NCBI RefSeq assembly: GCF_002075885.1
Contig: NZ_MDET01000023.1
Location: 1-64,000 of the forward strand
Reading direction: 5' to 3'
Length of the DNA: 64,000 nucleotides
From: Manganibacter manganicus
GTDB lineage: Bacteria; Pseudomonadota; Alphaproteobacteria; Rhizobiales; Rhizobiaceae
Both the position numbers and the translations under genes were made by a program. Of the stretch, positions 21,798 to 32,784 are shown one piece after another (the first letter of the stretch is position 1; every line of letters begins with the position of its first letter). The notes under the pieces are model-generated. The model saw only the letters and a list, made by a program, of their open reading frames with translations. It was not told the DNA's origin and did no database searches.

Positions 21798-24700
21798 TCA
21801 GCTTGCCTCGCGCATGTCCTCGGCAGCCTTTAGATCAACCGAGACGAGTTGGCTGACGCCCTGCTCTGCCATGGTGACACCGAACAGCCTGTTCATGCGC
21901 GCCATGGTGATCGGGTTATGGGTGATGACAACGAAGCGGGTTTCCGTCGAGCGGGCCATCTCATCCATCAAATTGCAGAAGCGTTCGACATTGTGATCGT
22001 CCAGCGGCGCATCGACCTCATCCAGCACGCAGATCGGCGCCGGATTGGTCAAAAACACCGCGAAGATAAGCGACATTGCCGTCAGTGCCTGCTCGCCGCC
22101 GGAAAGCAGCGTCATGGTCTGCGGCTTCTTGCCCGGCGGGCGAGCGAGGATTTCGAGGCCGGCCTCCAGCGGATCTTCGGATTCGATCAGTTGCAGTTCC
22201 GCCGTGCCGCCGCCGAACAGATGAGCGAACAGGCGCTGGAAATGGCCATTGACCACGTCGAAGGCAGCCAGCAGCCGCTCACGCCCCTCGCGGTTGAGGC
22301 TCTGGATGGCCTGGCGCAGCTTGCGAATGGCCTCAATAATATCCTCACGTTCCGAAACGATGGTTTCCAACCGCTCGGATAGTTCGCGTTGTTCCTCCTC
22401 GGCGCGCAGATTGACCGCTCCCAGCCGCTCGCGCTCAATCCTGAGCCGCTCCAGACGCCGCTCGGTATCAGCCATGTCAGGCATCGCCTCGTCGGCGCCG
22501 AGCCCGGTGTGGCGGATGACGAGATGCGGCGGGGTGTTCAGAGCCTCCTGGATACGCGCCTCGACCTCCTTGCGGCGCTCGTCAGCCGCCGTCAGCCTTT
22601 CTTCGGCGCGGGCGCGCGCTTCCCGCGCCTCGGCCAACGCCTGAATTGACGCCGCCGCCGCCTTGTCCAGACCGGACTGGCGTGTTTCGGCTTCCTGCAG
22701 CCGGTCGCCGGCGGCCTTGCGCAAGGTCTCGGCCTGCGAAAGCTGCGATAGCAACGCACGCCGCTGCGCATCGATTTCGTCCGGCGCGTCGGCGAGCTTT
22801 TTGCGCTCGGTCGCCGCTTCCGCCTTGCGCTCGCCAAGGGCTGCGATCTGCGAGGCGGCATTTTCGGCCCGCGTCAGCCAACCGCTGCGCTCGGTGCCGA
22901 TAGTAACCAGACGGCGAGCGCGGCTTTCGGCCTCGCGCTTCAATCCGTCATAGACGGCACGAGCTTCGGCAAGGGCGCCCCTGTCCTGCGATACATGCGC
23001 CGCCGCCTGTTCAAGCCGCGTCTGAAGATCGCCGAGGTCCGGCGCGCCGAGCAGCGAGGCTTCAGCCTCGGCGAACGCCGCCATTGCTTCCTCATGCCCT
23101 TCGAGGATGTGCTGGCGCGACTCGCCCAGCGCAGTGCGGCGGCTGGCCAATTCACCCGCCGCCCTTTCCGCTTGTGCCGATGCGGCACGGGCTTCGTCTA
23201 CCGCCCGCTGCGCATCGCGCCACGCCTGCCGCGCCGCGCGCTCGGCCTCGCCACTGTCTCGCAGCCTTGTCTCGGCCTCCGCCAAGGCCGCCTCGCAGCC
23301 TCTCAGCGTTTCCGTCGCAGCCACGGCTTCGGCGTCGAGTTCAGCCAATCGGTTCTTTTGCGCCAATCTCAGTGCGGCGGCTGTCGGCGCATCGGCACTT
23401 GCCGTCAATCCGTCCCAGCGCCAAAGCGCGCCCTTGCGGCTGACCAGGCGCTGACCTGTCGCCAGTTGCGATTGCAGGGCCGCCCCCTCGCCATCATCAA
23501 CAATTCCGATTTGCGCCAACCGCCGTGCCAACTGATTGGGTGCGCGCACCACGCTGGCAAGACTCCTGACGCCGCCAGGCAGCGCCGGGTCGGCGGGCAG
23601 CACCGAGCTTTCACCCCAATGCACCGGGGCGCTGCGGTCGAGCGGGACATCCAGATCTTCGCCGAGCGCCGCGCCCAGAGCGGTTTCATATCCTCGCTCG
23701 ACGCCGATCTGCTCCAGCACCGCCGGAAAGAGATCACCGCCACCGGCATTGAGAATTTTGGCCAGCGTGCGCGCTTCCGTCTCGATGCGCGCCAGTTCCG
23801 CCTTGGCTTCCTGCAGCGGCCCGCGCGTGGCCGATTCCGCCGCCCGCGCCGCAATAACAGCCTGTTCGGCCTGCGTAGCAGCCTGCTCGGTCTCGGCAAG
23901 CCTGGCCTCGGCAGCCTCGACCAGAAGCTTCTTTTCGGCCGGATCGGCCAATCTGGCGATCCGTGTGGCGATGTCTGCCAGTTCGCGATCCATGTCGGCA
24001 AGCTGGCGGGCGAAACGATCGCGCCGCTCCGCCAGGTCGCGCAGATTGCGCTCGATCTGACTGCGGCCAGCAGCGGCTTCAGCACGTTCCGCTGTCAATA
24101 CCGCCAGCTTTTCCTCACTTCCCGCCAAAGTTGCCGTGGCCTGCTCGAATGCGGCGCGTTTATTGGCCTCGCGTTCACTCGCACCGGCATTCTCGGCATT
24201 GAGCGTCGTCTCCTCGGCAGCGAGCCGTTCCAGCACATCGGCATTGTCGCGCACCATGCGCTCCTCGCGCGCGATATCGGCGTCGAATTGTTGCAGCCTG
24301 CGGTCGAGTTCGCCCTGGCGCGCGCTGATGCGCGATGCCTCCTCCTCGATCTGTGTTTTGGCAATGGAAAGTCGCTGGAACGCGGCCGCAGCGGCGGCCT
24401 CCGCCTCACGCAATTCCGGCAGATGATGCGCGCCTACGGCCTGATCCTTGGCCGCACTCATCTGGGAAGAGGCCCGCTCACCGACAAGCGATGTCGCCAC
24501 TGCGAGCGCCGAGCGCGCCTCCGCCTCCTGCGCCTTGGCCTGCGTCCAGCGCAGATGAAAAAGCGTGGCCTCAGCCTTGCGGATATCGGCAGACAGGTTC
24601 TTGAAACGCGATGCCTGCCGCGCCTGGCGCTTCAGGCTCTCGATCTGGCTTTCCAGCTCGCCGACCACATCGTCCAGCCGCTCCAGATTTTGCTCCGCGC

Positions 24701-25256
24701 CCCTGAGTCTGAGTTCGGCCTCATGACGGCGCGTGTGCAGACCGGAAATGCCGGCGGCCTCCTCCAGAAGCGCGCGGCGCGCCTGCGGCTTGGCCTGGAT
24801 CAGTTCGCCGATACGCCCCTGCCCGACCATGGACGGCGAACGCGCGCCGGTGGACTGATCGGCAAACAGCAGCTGCACATCCTTGGCGCGCGCTTCCTTG
24901 CCGTTGATGCGATAGATCGAGCCTGCTTCGCGCTCGATACGGCGCGACACCTGCAATTCGTCGGCATCGTTGAAGGATGCAGGTGCCGTGCGGTCACTGT
25001 TGTCGAGGAAAAGCGTGACTTCGGCCGTGTTGCGCGCGGGGCGCGTGTTGGAGCCGGAGAAGATCACGTCGTCCATGCCGGACGCGCGCATGTTCTTGTA
25101 AGAGCTTTCGCCCATCACCCAGCGCAGCGCCTCGACAAGATTGGACTTGCCGCAGCCGTTCGGCCCGACGATTCCGGTCAGGCCACGTTCGATAACGAAT
25201 TCGCCGGGCTCGACGAAGGATTTGAAGCCGAGAAGGCGCAGGCGCGAAAATCTCAT
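21798..25256 (-). CDS. smc: Chromosome segregation protein SMC
   Basis: A 1152-residue condensin ATPase that compacts and segregates the chromosome with ScpA and ScpB. The N-terminal Walker A is GPNGCGKSN. Two long coiled coils rich in Ala, Glu and Arg flank a hinge region around the middle. The C-terminal signature LLSGGEQALTAMSLIF and Walker B PICVLDEVDAPLDDHN complete the ATPase head. The ATG at 25256 (MRFSRLRLLGFKSF) matches the family start. Length is usual for alphaproteobacteria. Confidence 0.97.
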   Translation of the reverse strand: MRFSRLRLLGFKSFVEPGEFVIERGLTGIVGPNGCGKSNLVEALRWVMGESSYKNMRASGMDDVIFSGSNTRPARNTAEVTLFLDNSDRTAPASFNDADELQVSRRIEREAGSIYRINGKEARAKDVQLLFADQSTGARSPSMVGQGRIGELIQAKPQARRALLEEAAGISGLHTRRHEAELRLRGAEQNLERLDDVVGELESQIESLKRQARQASRFKNLSADIRKAEATLFHLRWTQAKAQEAEARSALAVATSLVGERASSQMSAAKDQAVGAHHLPELREAEAAAAAAFQRLSIAKTQIEEEASRISARQGELDRRLQQFDADIAREERMVRDNADVLERLAAEETTLNAENAGASEREANKRAAFEQATATLAGSEEKLAVLTAERAEAAAGRSQIERNLRDLAERRDRFARQLADMDRELADIATRIARLADPAEKKLLVEAAEARLAETEQAATQAEQAVIAARAAESATRGPLQEAKAELARIETEARTLAKILNAGGGDLFPAVLEQIGVERGYETALGAALGEDLDVPLDRSAPVHWGESSVLPADPALPGGVRSLASVVRAPNQLARRLAQIGIVDDGEGAALQSQLATGQRLVSRKGALWRWDGLTASADAPTAAALRLAQKNRLAELDAEAVAATETLRGCEAALAEAETRLRDSGEAERAARQAWRDAQRAVDEARAASAQAERAAGELASRRTALGESRQHILEGHEEAMAAFAEAEASLLGAPDLGDLQTRLEQAAAHVSQDRGALAEARAVYDGLKREAESRARRLVTIGTERSGWLTRAENAASQIAALGERKAEAATERKKLADAPDEIDAQRRALLSQLSQAETLRKAAGDRLQEAETRQSGLDKAAAASIQALAEAREARARAEERLTAADERRKEVEARIQEALNTPPHLVIRHTGLGADEAMPDMADTERRLERLRIERERLGAVNLRAEEEQRELSERLETIVSEREDIIEAIRKLRQAIQSLNREGRERLLAAFDVVNGHFQRLFAHLFGGGTAELQLIESEDPLEAGLEILARPPGKKPQTMTLLSGGEQALTAMSLIFAVFLTNPAPICVLDEVDAPLDDHNVERFCNLMDEMARSTETRFVVITHNPITMARMNRLFGVTMAEQGVSQLVSVDLKAAEDMREAS

Positions 25257-25310
25257 GCGCCCACACCAATGCATTCACCGGCGCAGGATAGAACCGATGC
25301 GGTGAAACGA

Positions 25311-26021
25311 TCAGAGAAGAGGGTCGATAATCGCCGACACTTCCTCAATCGACATGGCCCCCTTATAGGTCTTTCCGTTGATAAAGAAGGTCGGCGTCGA
25401 GTCGATCTTGAATTCATCGGCGCCGCGCCGCTGCACAGATCTGATCTGGTCCAGAAGTTTCTGGTTGGTCAAGCAGGCGTTGAAGGTCTCCTGTGTAAAA
25501 CCTGCCAGTTTGGCGATCTGCAGAAGCGCCTCCTTCGCATTGTCGGCCGCAGCCCAGGTCTGCTGCTGCTTGAACAGCACATCGACCATGGGGAAATAAT
25601 TGTCATCGGCGCAGCGCGCCAGCATGAAGCCGGCCTCGGCACGCGGATCGAAGGGGAATTCGCGCAGGATATAACGCACCTTGCCGGTGTCGATGTATTT
25701 TGTCTTCATCTCCGGGAAGGTGGTTTCGGCGAAATGCGCGCAATGCGGGCAGGTCATCGAGGCATATTCCACCACCGTCACCGGTGCGTCGGCCTTGCCC
25801 ATGCTCTTATCCGGCAGGGCGCCGGGCTTGAGCAGTTCGGCCATATCGACGGTGCCCGTCGACTCGGGCGCCACTGCCGCCGTCGTCGTGCTGTCGGTTG
25901 CCGGCTTGGCGTCGGCGGCCTTTGCCTCCTCGCCGGAATCGCTGCAGGCCGCGAGAAACGCGGCTGCGGGGGCGACGGCAAGCGTGGACAGAACGGTTCT
26001 GCGAGACAGGGAACGAAGCAT
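25311..26021 (-). CDS. DsbA-family thioredoxin-fold lipoprotein
   Basis: A 236-residue envelope disulfide oxidoreductase. A leader with twin arginines (SRR) and lipobox FLAAC (C26) implies export and lipid anchoring. A low-complexity Ala/Thr linker leads to a DsbA-like domain with active site MTCPHCAHF and a late cis-proline region (DSTPTFFINGKTYKG). The family forms or isomerises disulfides in exported proteins. The ATG at 26021 is chosen over a GTG at 26030. It lies between smc and a DUF721 gene on the same strand. Confidence 0.9.
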   Translation of the reverse strand: MLRSLSRRTVLSTLAVAPAAAFLAACSDSGEEAKAADAKPATDSTTTAAVAPESTGTVDMAELLKPGALPDKSMGKADAPVTVVEYASMTCPHCAHFAETTFPEMKTKYIDTGKVRYILREFPFDPRAEAGFMLARCADDNYFPMVDVLFKQQQTWAAADNAKEALLQIAKLAGFTQETFNACLTNQKLLDQIRSVQRRGADEFKIDSTPTFFINGKTYKGAMSIEEVSAIIDPLL

Positions 26022-26153
26022 GCGAATCACCCGATTATGGTTGGATTTTGCAACAATAAGTCACATGAAAGCGAGAGTTGGCGCGAATTAAGACATGCTT
26101 GCCGGTAATCCAATCGCCAAACCTCGCAAATATAATCACGAATACGCGAGTTT

Positions 26154-26651
26154 CTACTTTCTTTGCCCCAGAACGGTGGCCCCCAGCCGTTCCAGCGAGG
26201 CGCGCAGACCGTCATCTTCGATCTTGCCGACAACACCCGATAGCCGGACCGCCTCCGCGCCGTTCAGCGGCCTTGGAGCCGGTGCACGCTTTCTCGCCGC
26301 CGCCGTCAGCGGCTTCTGCACGATGCGAATGCGGCCGATCGCATTGAAGCCAAGAAAGGCATTGGCGCGCGCAATGATCTCACCGGTTTCGTGCTGGACA
26401 TGAAGCGCGGCGGTCCCCTCGCAAGCAATGACCAGCGTGGCGGGCTGAAACGGATCGTTCTCCTGAAGACGACGCGGCCACTGGATTTTCTCCGGCCGAC
26501 TCATCGCGGCAAGCCGGGTTCCGGCAATTTCCTCCCAGGACTGGACGAGACCAAGCGACATGCCGGCACGCCGGCGCAGCAAAGGGTCCAGCACTCCGGC
26601 GGCGAGATCGCTGACCGGAACAGGATTGCGGAAGGGGCTTTTCCCTGCCAT
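26154..26651 (-). CDS. DUF721 (DciA-like) family protein
   Basis: A 165-residue protein of the DUF721 family. The N-terminal VSDLAAGVLDPLLRRRAGMSLGLVQSWEEIAGTRLA and the central strand LVIACEGTAALHVQHETGEIIARANAFLG are characteristic. Family members related to DciA help load the replicative helicase DnaB in bacteria lacking DnaC. Whether this member does so is not certain. The ATG at 26651 has a better ribosome-binding site than a GTG ten codons upstream. It diverges from mutY with only 51 bp between starts. Confidence 0.8.
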   Translation of the reverse strand: MAGKSPFRNPVPVSDLAAGVLDPLLRRRAGMSLGLVQSWEEIAGTRLAAMSRPEKIQWPRRLQENDPFQPATLVIACEGTAALHVQHETGEIIARANAFLGFNAIGRIRIVQKPLTAAARKRAPAPRPLNGAEAVRLSGVVGKIEDDGLRASLERLGATVLGQRK

Positions 26652-26702
26652 GGCTCTTTCCAGCCGCTCCTTGTTTTTCACTGCACAGCACCGCCCCGAT
26701 CA

Positions 26703-27848
26703 ATGACATTGCCAGTCAAGGCCCGCAACCCCGATCAGGACGACCGATACGACATCGCAGGCCGATTGCTGTCCTGGTACGACGTCAACCACCGCGATTT
26801 GCCGTGGCGTGTGCCGCCGCATGAACTAGCGCGTGGCGTACAGCCCGATCCCTATCGCGTCTGGCTTTCGGAAATCATGCTCCAGCAGACAACGGTCGAA
26901 GCGGTCAAAGCCTATTTCCGCATATTCATCGAGCGCTGGCCGACGGTCGAGGCGCTGGCAGCGGCACCGTCCGATGATGTGATGAAGGCTTGGGCAGGGC
27001 TCGGCTATTATTCACGCGCCCGCAACCTCAAGGCCTGTGCGCAAATAGTGGCAAGGGCCGGCGGACAGTTTCCCGATACGGAACCGGAACTGCGCGCGCT
27101 TCCGGGCATCGGCCCGTACACGGCCGCGGCCATCGCGGCCATCGCCTTTAATCGACCAGCGGTGGTGGTCGATGGAAATATCGAGCGCGTCACCACCCGG
27201 CTGTATTCCCTGGCTACACCACTGCCGCAGGCGAAGCCTGAAATCCGCGAGATTGTCGAACGCCTCGTGCCTGGCGAGCGCCCCGGCGACTTCGCTCAGG
27301 CCATGATGGACCTTGGCGCCACCATCTGCACGCCGAAGCGACCGCGCTGCATGTTGTGTCCGCTGCGCGAGGATTGCAGCGCACTGGCAAACGGCGATCC
27401 CGCGCTCTACCCTGTGCGCAAGCCCAAGCCGGAACGACCCATGCGTCGCGGTGCCGCTTTTGTCGCGGTGCGCGACGATGGCGCGATCCTGCTGCGCAAA
27501 CGCACCGAAAGTGGCCTGCTGGGCGGCATGAGCGAGGTACCGACCACAGGTTGGACAGCGCGCAAGGACGGCGAAACCGGCACAGTGGCCGCGCCCTTTG
27601 CCGCCGATTGGCAACACATGGGACGGATCAGCCATGTGTTCACGCATTTTGGGCTGGAACTGGAAGTCTACCGGGCAGGTTCGGGTGACGAGGCACCACA
27701 TGGCCATTTCTGGTCCGCGCCGGATGACATTGCCGGTGAAGCCCTGCCGACGGTGATGAAAAAAGCCATCGAAGCGGCGATCCCCGGCGCTACTAAAAAA
27801 AAGGGCGTGCCCAAAAAAAGGCACCTTCACACAATGGAGAAACCATGA
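26703..27848 (+). CDS. mutY: Adenine DNA glycosylase MutY
   Basis: A 381-residue base-excision repair enzyme that removes adenine opposite 8-oxoguanine. Visible features are LPWR near the start, MLQQTTVEAV with the catalytic glutamate, the helix-hairpin-helix LPGIGPYTAAAIAAIAF, VVVDGNIERV with the catalytic aspartate, the iron-sulfur ligands CTPKRPRCMLCPLREDC, and a C-terminal Nudix-like domain that recognises 8-oxoguanine. I used the ATG at 26703 because a longer frame would overlap the divergent DUF721 gene. Its stop overlaps the next ATG. Confidence 0.95.
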   Translation: MTLPVKARNPDQDDRYDIAGRLLSWYDVNHRDLPWRVPPHELARGVQPDPYRVWLSEIMLQQTTVEAVKAYFRIFIERWPTVEALAAAPSDDVMKAWAGLGYYSRARNLKACAQIVARAGGQFPDTEPELRALPGIGPYTAAAIAAIAFNRPAVVVDGNIERVTTRLYSLATPLPQAKPEIREIVERLVPGERPGDFAQAMMDLGATICTPKRPRCMLCPLREDCSALANGDPALYPVRKPKPERPMRRGAAFVAVRDDGAILLRKRTESGLLGGMSEVPTTGWTARKDGETGTVAAPFAADWQHMGRISHVFTHFGLELEVYRAGSGDEAPHGHFWSAPDDIAGEALPTVMKKAIEAAIPGATKKKGVPKKRHLHTMEKP

Positions 27849-28456
27849 ACGAAATCAGGCATATCGTCTTCGATATCGGCAAGGTTCTGATCCATTACGA
27901 TCCCGACATTCCGTTCAGCCGTCTCATTCCCGATGCGGAAATGCGCAAATGGTTCTTCGACAATGTGTGCACCGGCGCCTGGAACATCGAGCAGGATCGC
28001 GGCCGCACATGGCAGGAGGCCGAGGCGCTTTTGATTGCCGAGCATCCCGACCATGCCGAAAATATCCGCAATTTCCGCCGCCATTGGCATGAGATGGTGC
28101 CGCATGCCTATGAGGACAGCGTCGTGCTGATGGAGCGGCTGATCGCCGACGGCCATGACGTGACGATGCTGACCAACTTCGCCGCCGATACGTTCGCGGA
28201 AGCACGCAGCCGTTTTCCGTTCCTGCAGAAACCGCGCGGCGTGACGGTGTCGGGCGAAATCGGCCTCATCAAACCTGACCACGCCATTTACGATCATCAT
28301 GCGCGGGCGTTTGGCCTCGAACCGGCAGCGACGCTTTTCATCGACGACAGCCAGAAGAATGTCGACGGCGCAAAGACCGCCGGCTGGCAGGCCGTGCTGT
28401 TTACCGATGCGCCGACGCTCAAGTTTGACTTGAAGGCTTTGGGGATAGCGGTTTGA
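27845..28456 (+). CDS. HAD-family hydrolase, YihX-like
   Basis: A 203-residue phosphatase-like protein. Motif I is FDIGKVLI, the D-x-G-x-V form of the YihX subgroup rather than D-x-D. Motif II is MLTNF, and the C-terminal region has GLIKPDHAIYDHHARAF with lysine and LFIDDSQKNVDGAKTAGW with the acidic pair. YihX acts on sugar phosphates such as glucose-1-phosphate; the substrate here is unknown. It overlaps mutY by ATGA and is co-transcribed with it. Confidence 0.85.
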   Translation: MNEIRHIVFDIGKVLIHYDPDIPFSRLIPDAEMRKWFFDNVCTGAWNIEQDRGRTWQEAEALLIAEHPDHAENIRNFRRHWHEMVPHAYEDSVVLMERLIADGHDVTMLTNFAADTFAEARSRFPFLQKPRGVTVSGEIGLIKPDHAIYDHHARAFGLEPAATLFIDDSQKNVDGAKTAGWQAVLFTDAPTLKFDLKALGIAV

Positions 28457-28497
28457 GTTGAATCGCTTGGCGGCGAAGGCTCAAAATCCGATTCAAC
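28457..28497. repeat. 9-bp inverted repeat between convergent genes
   Basis: GTTGAATCG (28457-28465) and CGATTCAAC (28489-28497) flank a 23-bp loop between the convergent HAD and ccrM genes. No clear T tract. It may serve as a shared terminator or be part of an intergenic repeat. Confidence 0.45.
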
Positions 28498-28534
28498 CGC
28501 GCAATCGCCGCCGCCGCACCGCCACTCTGCGCCG

Positions 28535-29695
<1,161 letters not shown>

Positions 29696-29835
29696 TCACT
29701 CTTCGTTATGGTTACCGATCAGCGTAAATATTCGGTGAAGCTGGGAAATAGCCGTATTTGCGCAGTTGCGGCGGCTGGTGTAAGCCGAGGCCGCAGCCCG
29801 CCAGGGCATTTCCCGTCCAAACAGTTGGAACCGCC

Positions 29836-30525
29836 ATGCCTGCCCCCGACCTTGTTATCTTCGACTGCGACGGCGTGCTGGTCGATTCCGAGATCATTGC
29901 CGCGCGTGTCGAGGCGGACCTCTTGACCTCGGCGGGCTATGACATTTCGGCGGAAGAAATTTCCGAGGCCTATGCCGGCCTTACCTTCAAGGACATCCTC
30001 ATCAAGATCGAGGAAAAATCGACCATTCCGTTTCAGGTCTCGATGATCGACGAGGCCGAAGGATTGATCGACCGCCGGCTGAAGAGAGAAATCCGTGCCA
30101 TAGAAGGCGTTCACCAGGCCGTCGCGGCGGTGACAGAGCCGCGATGCATCTGTTCGAACTCACGCACGGAACGCATCGAATTGATGCTGGAAAGAACGCG
30201 GCTGCTTCCCCTCTTTGCCGGCCGTATCTTTTCGGCGCTCGAAACCGCGACAGGCAAGCCCAAGCCGGCGCCGGACGTGTTCCTGCATGCCGCTGAAACA
30301 CTTGGCGCCGACCCGGCAAACACCTTCGTCATCGAGGATTCGGTACATGGCGTGCAGGGCGCCAGGGCCGCCGGCATGCGCGTGATCGGCTTTACCGGGG
30401 CGGCGCACACCTACCCCGGCCACGCCGACATGCTGACCGAAGCCGGTGCGGAGACGGTGATTCGCCGCTGGGCCGATCTCAACGGCGTTCTGGCCGCCCT
30501 GTCGGAATGGTCAGTGGACGCTTGA
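29836..30525 (+). CDS. HAD-superfamily phosphatase (beta-phosphoglucomutase-like)
   Basis: A 229-residue HAD hydrolase with motif I VIFDCDGVLVDSE, a helical cap, motif II CSNSRTER, lysine in TGKPKPAPDVFLHAA and motif IV FVIEDSVHGVQGARAAGM. This arrangement matches the group of phosphoglycolate phosphatases and beta-phosphoglucomutase-like enzymes; the substrate cannot be fixed. The ATG at 29836 begins just before motif I; an earlier ATG would add an arginine-rich stretch with no homology. It diverges from ccrM. Confidence 0.87.
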   Translation: MPAPDLVIFDCDGVLVDSEIIAARVEADLLTSAGYDISAEEISEAYAGLTFKDILIKIEEKSTIPFQVSMIDEAEGLIDRRLKREIRAIEGVHQAVAAVTEPRCICSNSRTERIELMLERTRLLPLFAGRIFSALETATGKPKPAPDVFLHAAETLGADPANTFVIEDSVHGVQGARAAGMRVIGFTGAAHTYPGHADMLTEAGAETVIRRWADLNGVLAALSEWSVDA

Positions 30526-30549
30526 GCGAGACCAGCCGCCCCCTGTTAT

Positions 30550-31251
30550 TTAACGCGGAATGTCCGATATGGAACTCTGCGAACCTTTTGGCTTGGCAGG
30601 CGCTTCCGGTGCGGGCTTTTTCACCACGCGGCGAACCTTTTTCTTGACGGGCCTGGCAGCAGCTTTCGCAGCATTGATCGGGCCTTCGTCAAAGCCGACG
30701 AGGACCTGATAACCCTTGTCGCTGGGTTCCGGCACGCTGACGGATGGGTCAGTGAACACAAACTGCGTGGCGGCCGAAGTGTCCGCCACCTGCACCTGGT
30801 CCTTGTGCAGTTTGGTGTAGAGAACCTCGTCTCCATGCGTGACCACCACACGAATCGGCATGGTAATGGCGCCCGGCTTGCCAAGCGGGCCGGGGACAAT
30901 CTTGCCGGCCACGCCGACTTTCATCGTCAAGGTGCCGTTTGCGCGGCTGCAATCGCGCGAGACTTCAGTAATGGCGGCTTGATAGATCAGTTTGGCAGGA
31001 TCGTCCTGTCCGCCACGGGCATAGGAATTGAAATAGGCCGTGCCGTCGCGAAGCGTCACACGCGGGCAATAGGCGAGCAAGTCGCTGGCCTTCACCTTGT
31101 CGGACGGCGGAGGCGGAACCGGCGTCTGCTTGCCGTCAACATCCAACACATTCTTGTTGCCACCGCTGGATTGACAGCCGGCCAAAGCCAGCATCAGGCC
31201 AGACAACGCCAGAGCCGCAAAAAAACGACCGTTGGACGGACGAAACATCAT
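30550..31251 (-). CDS. Predicted lipoprotein, 233 residues
   Basis: Envelope lipoprotein with signal peptide and lipobox ALAGC (C26). The mature domain shows repeated strands, including LLAYCPRVTLRDGTAYFNSYARGG and the pattern VTHGDEVLYTKLHKDQV, which I have seen in uncharacterised Rhizobiales lipoproteins. The C-terminus is lysine-, alanine- and proline-rich (RPVKKKVRRVVKKPAPEAPAKPK), suggesting contact with peptidoglycan or anionic polymers. The start is one of two adjacent ATGs. It converges with the HAD gene and diverges from thrC. Confidence 0.75.
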   Translation of the reverse strand: MMFRPSNGRFFAALALSGLMLALAGCQSSGGNKNVLDVDGKQTPVPPPPSDKVKASDLLAYCPRVTLRDGTAYFNSYARGGQDDPAKLIYQAAITEVSRDCSRANGTLTMKVGVAGKIVPGPLGKPGAITMPIRVVVTHGDEVLYTKLHKDQVQVADTSAATQFVFTDPSVSVPEPSDKGYQVLVGFDEGPINAAKAAARPVKKKVRRVVKKPAPEAPAKPKGSQSSISDIPR

Positions 31252-31370
31252 AGACTGCCCTTCCCTCTCGCAAAGCGGCTGACGTATATCAACCGCGCGG
31301 CAAAAATGCGACAAGCACGGCGCAGAAAAATGCCGCGCAGGTGCGACCCGGCAGCAAGGAACACACGCCC

Positions 31371-32765
31371 ATGCACTATGTAAGCACTCGAGGCGAAGCG
31401 CCCGCGCTCGGCTTTGCCGATACGGTCCTGGCCGGGCTGGCTCATGATGGCGGCCTTTACGTTCCGGCTGAATGGCCGCAATTCTCGCCCGCCGAGATCA
31501 GGGCGATGCGCGGCCTGAGCTATCAGGACATCGGGCTGCGCGTGCTTGCACCCTATATCGGCGGCGAAATTGCCGCGCCGGTTTTTGAAAGGCTGGTGCG
31601 CGAGGCCTACGCCACATTCAGGCACGATGCGGTCTGCCCGCTGGTGCAACTTGGCCCCAACAACTTCGTGCTCGAACTTTTCCATGGGCCGACACTCGCC
31701 TTCAAGGACGTGGCGATGCAATTGCTGGCACGGGTGATGGATCATGTGCTGGCCGAGCGCGGCCAGCGTGCAACCATCGTCGGCGCAACCTCCGGCGACA
31801 CCGGCGGCGCGGCCATCGAGGCGTTCGGCGGGCGCCAACGCACGGATATCTTCATTCTTTTCCCGCATGGACGCGTCTCGCCGGTCCAGCAGCGGCAAAT
31901 GACCACCTCGGGCGCGGTCAATGTACATGCGCTGGCCATCGAAGGCAATTTCGACGATTGCCAGGGCATGCTCAAAGACATGTTCAACGATCATGCCTTC
32001 CGTGACCGTGTTGCATTGTCGGGTGTCAACTCGATCAACTGGGCGCGCATCATGGCCCAGATCGTCTATTATTTCTCCTCGGCTCTCTCTTTGGGCGCAC
32101 CCGACCGCCCGGTCTCTTTCACCGTACCGACCGGCAATTTCGGCGACATCTTCGCCGGCTATGCCGCCAAGCGCATGGGATTGCCGATCGAACGCCTCGT
32201 CATCGCCACCAATGCCAACGACATCCTGGCGCGCACGTTCAAAAGCGGCGAATACAAAATGGAAGGGGTGGTCGCCACCACCTCGCCCTCGATGGACATC
32301 CAGGTATCATCGAATTTCGAGCGTCTGTTGTTCGAGGCCTCCGGCCGCAAGACCGAAACCGTGCAGCGCTACATGGCCAATCTCAAGCAATCCGGCACGT
32401 TTACCATCGACGCCGCCGGCCTGGACGCGATCCGCGCCGAGTTCGACGCCGGGCGTGCGACCGAGCCGGAAATAGCAGACACCATCCAGTCCACTCTCAA
32501 GCGCAGCGGCTACCTGCTGGACCCGCATACCGCCGCCGCAGTCCATGTCGCCAAAGGGTATCAAGATGCTGCGCCCATGGTTATCCTCGGCACCGCGCAT
32601 CCGGCCAAATTTCCGACAGCGGTGAACGCTGCCTGCGGAGTGTTGCCGGCCCTGCCCTCGTGGCTTTCCGGCCTGATGGAACGGGAAGAAAAATATACGG
32701 TACTTCCATCGGACCTTAAAATGGTGGAAGATTATGTCAGCCGCCACACGCGGGCGGCACGATAG
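31371..32765 (+). CDS. thrC: Threonine synthase
   Basis: A 464-residue PLP enzyme that converts O-phosphohomoserine to threonine, the last step of threonine synthesis. The PLP lysine is K112 in HGPTLAFKDVAM, with GATSGDTGGAAIEAFGGR as the phosphate-binding loop and PTGNFGDIFAGY. The ATG at 31371 starts the conserved MHYVSTRGEAPALGF. It precedes the M16 peptidase gene by 19 bp. thrB for the preceding step lies at 40264-41244. Confidence 0.96.
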   Translation: MHYVSTRGEAPALGFADTVLAGLAHDGGLYVPAEWPQFSPAEIRAMRGLSYQDIGLRVLAPYIGGEIAAPVFERLVREAYATFRHDAVCPLVQLGPNNFVLELFHGPTLAFKDVAMQLLARVMDHVLAERGQRATIVGATSGDTGGAAIEAFGGRQRTDIFILFPHGRVSPVQQRQMTTSGAVNVHALAIEGNFDDCQGMLKDMFNDHAFRDRVALSGVNSINWARIMAQIVYYFSSALSLGAPDRPVSFTVPTGNFGDIFAGYAAKRMGLPIERLVIATNANDILARTFKSGEYKMEGVVATTSPSMDIQVSSNFERLLFEASGRKTETVQRYMANLKQSGTFTIDAAGLDAIRAEFDAGRATEPEIADTIQSTLKRSGYLLDPHTAAAVHVAKGYQDAAPMVILGTAHPAKFPTAVNAACGVLPALPSWLSGLMEREEKYTVLPSDLKMVEDYVSRHTRAAR

Positions 32766-32784
32766 CGTAAGGAGTTTTAGCTAT

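Noticed and set aside
22995..26108. Plus-strand frame of 1037 codons opposite smc
   Set aside because: Shadow frame caused by the GC-rich codon bias of smc; composition is arginine- and leucine-rich with no domain, and smc on the other strand is unmistakable.
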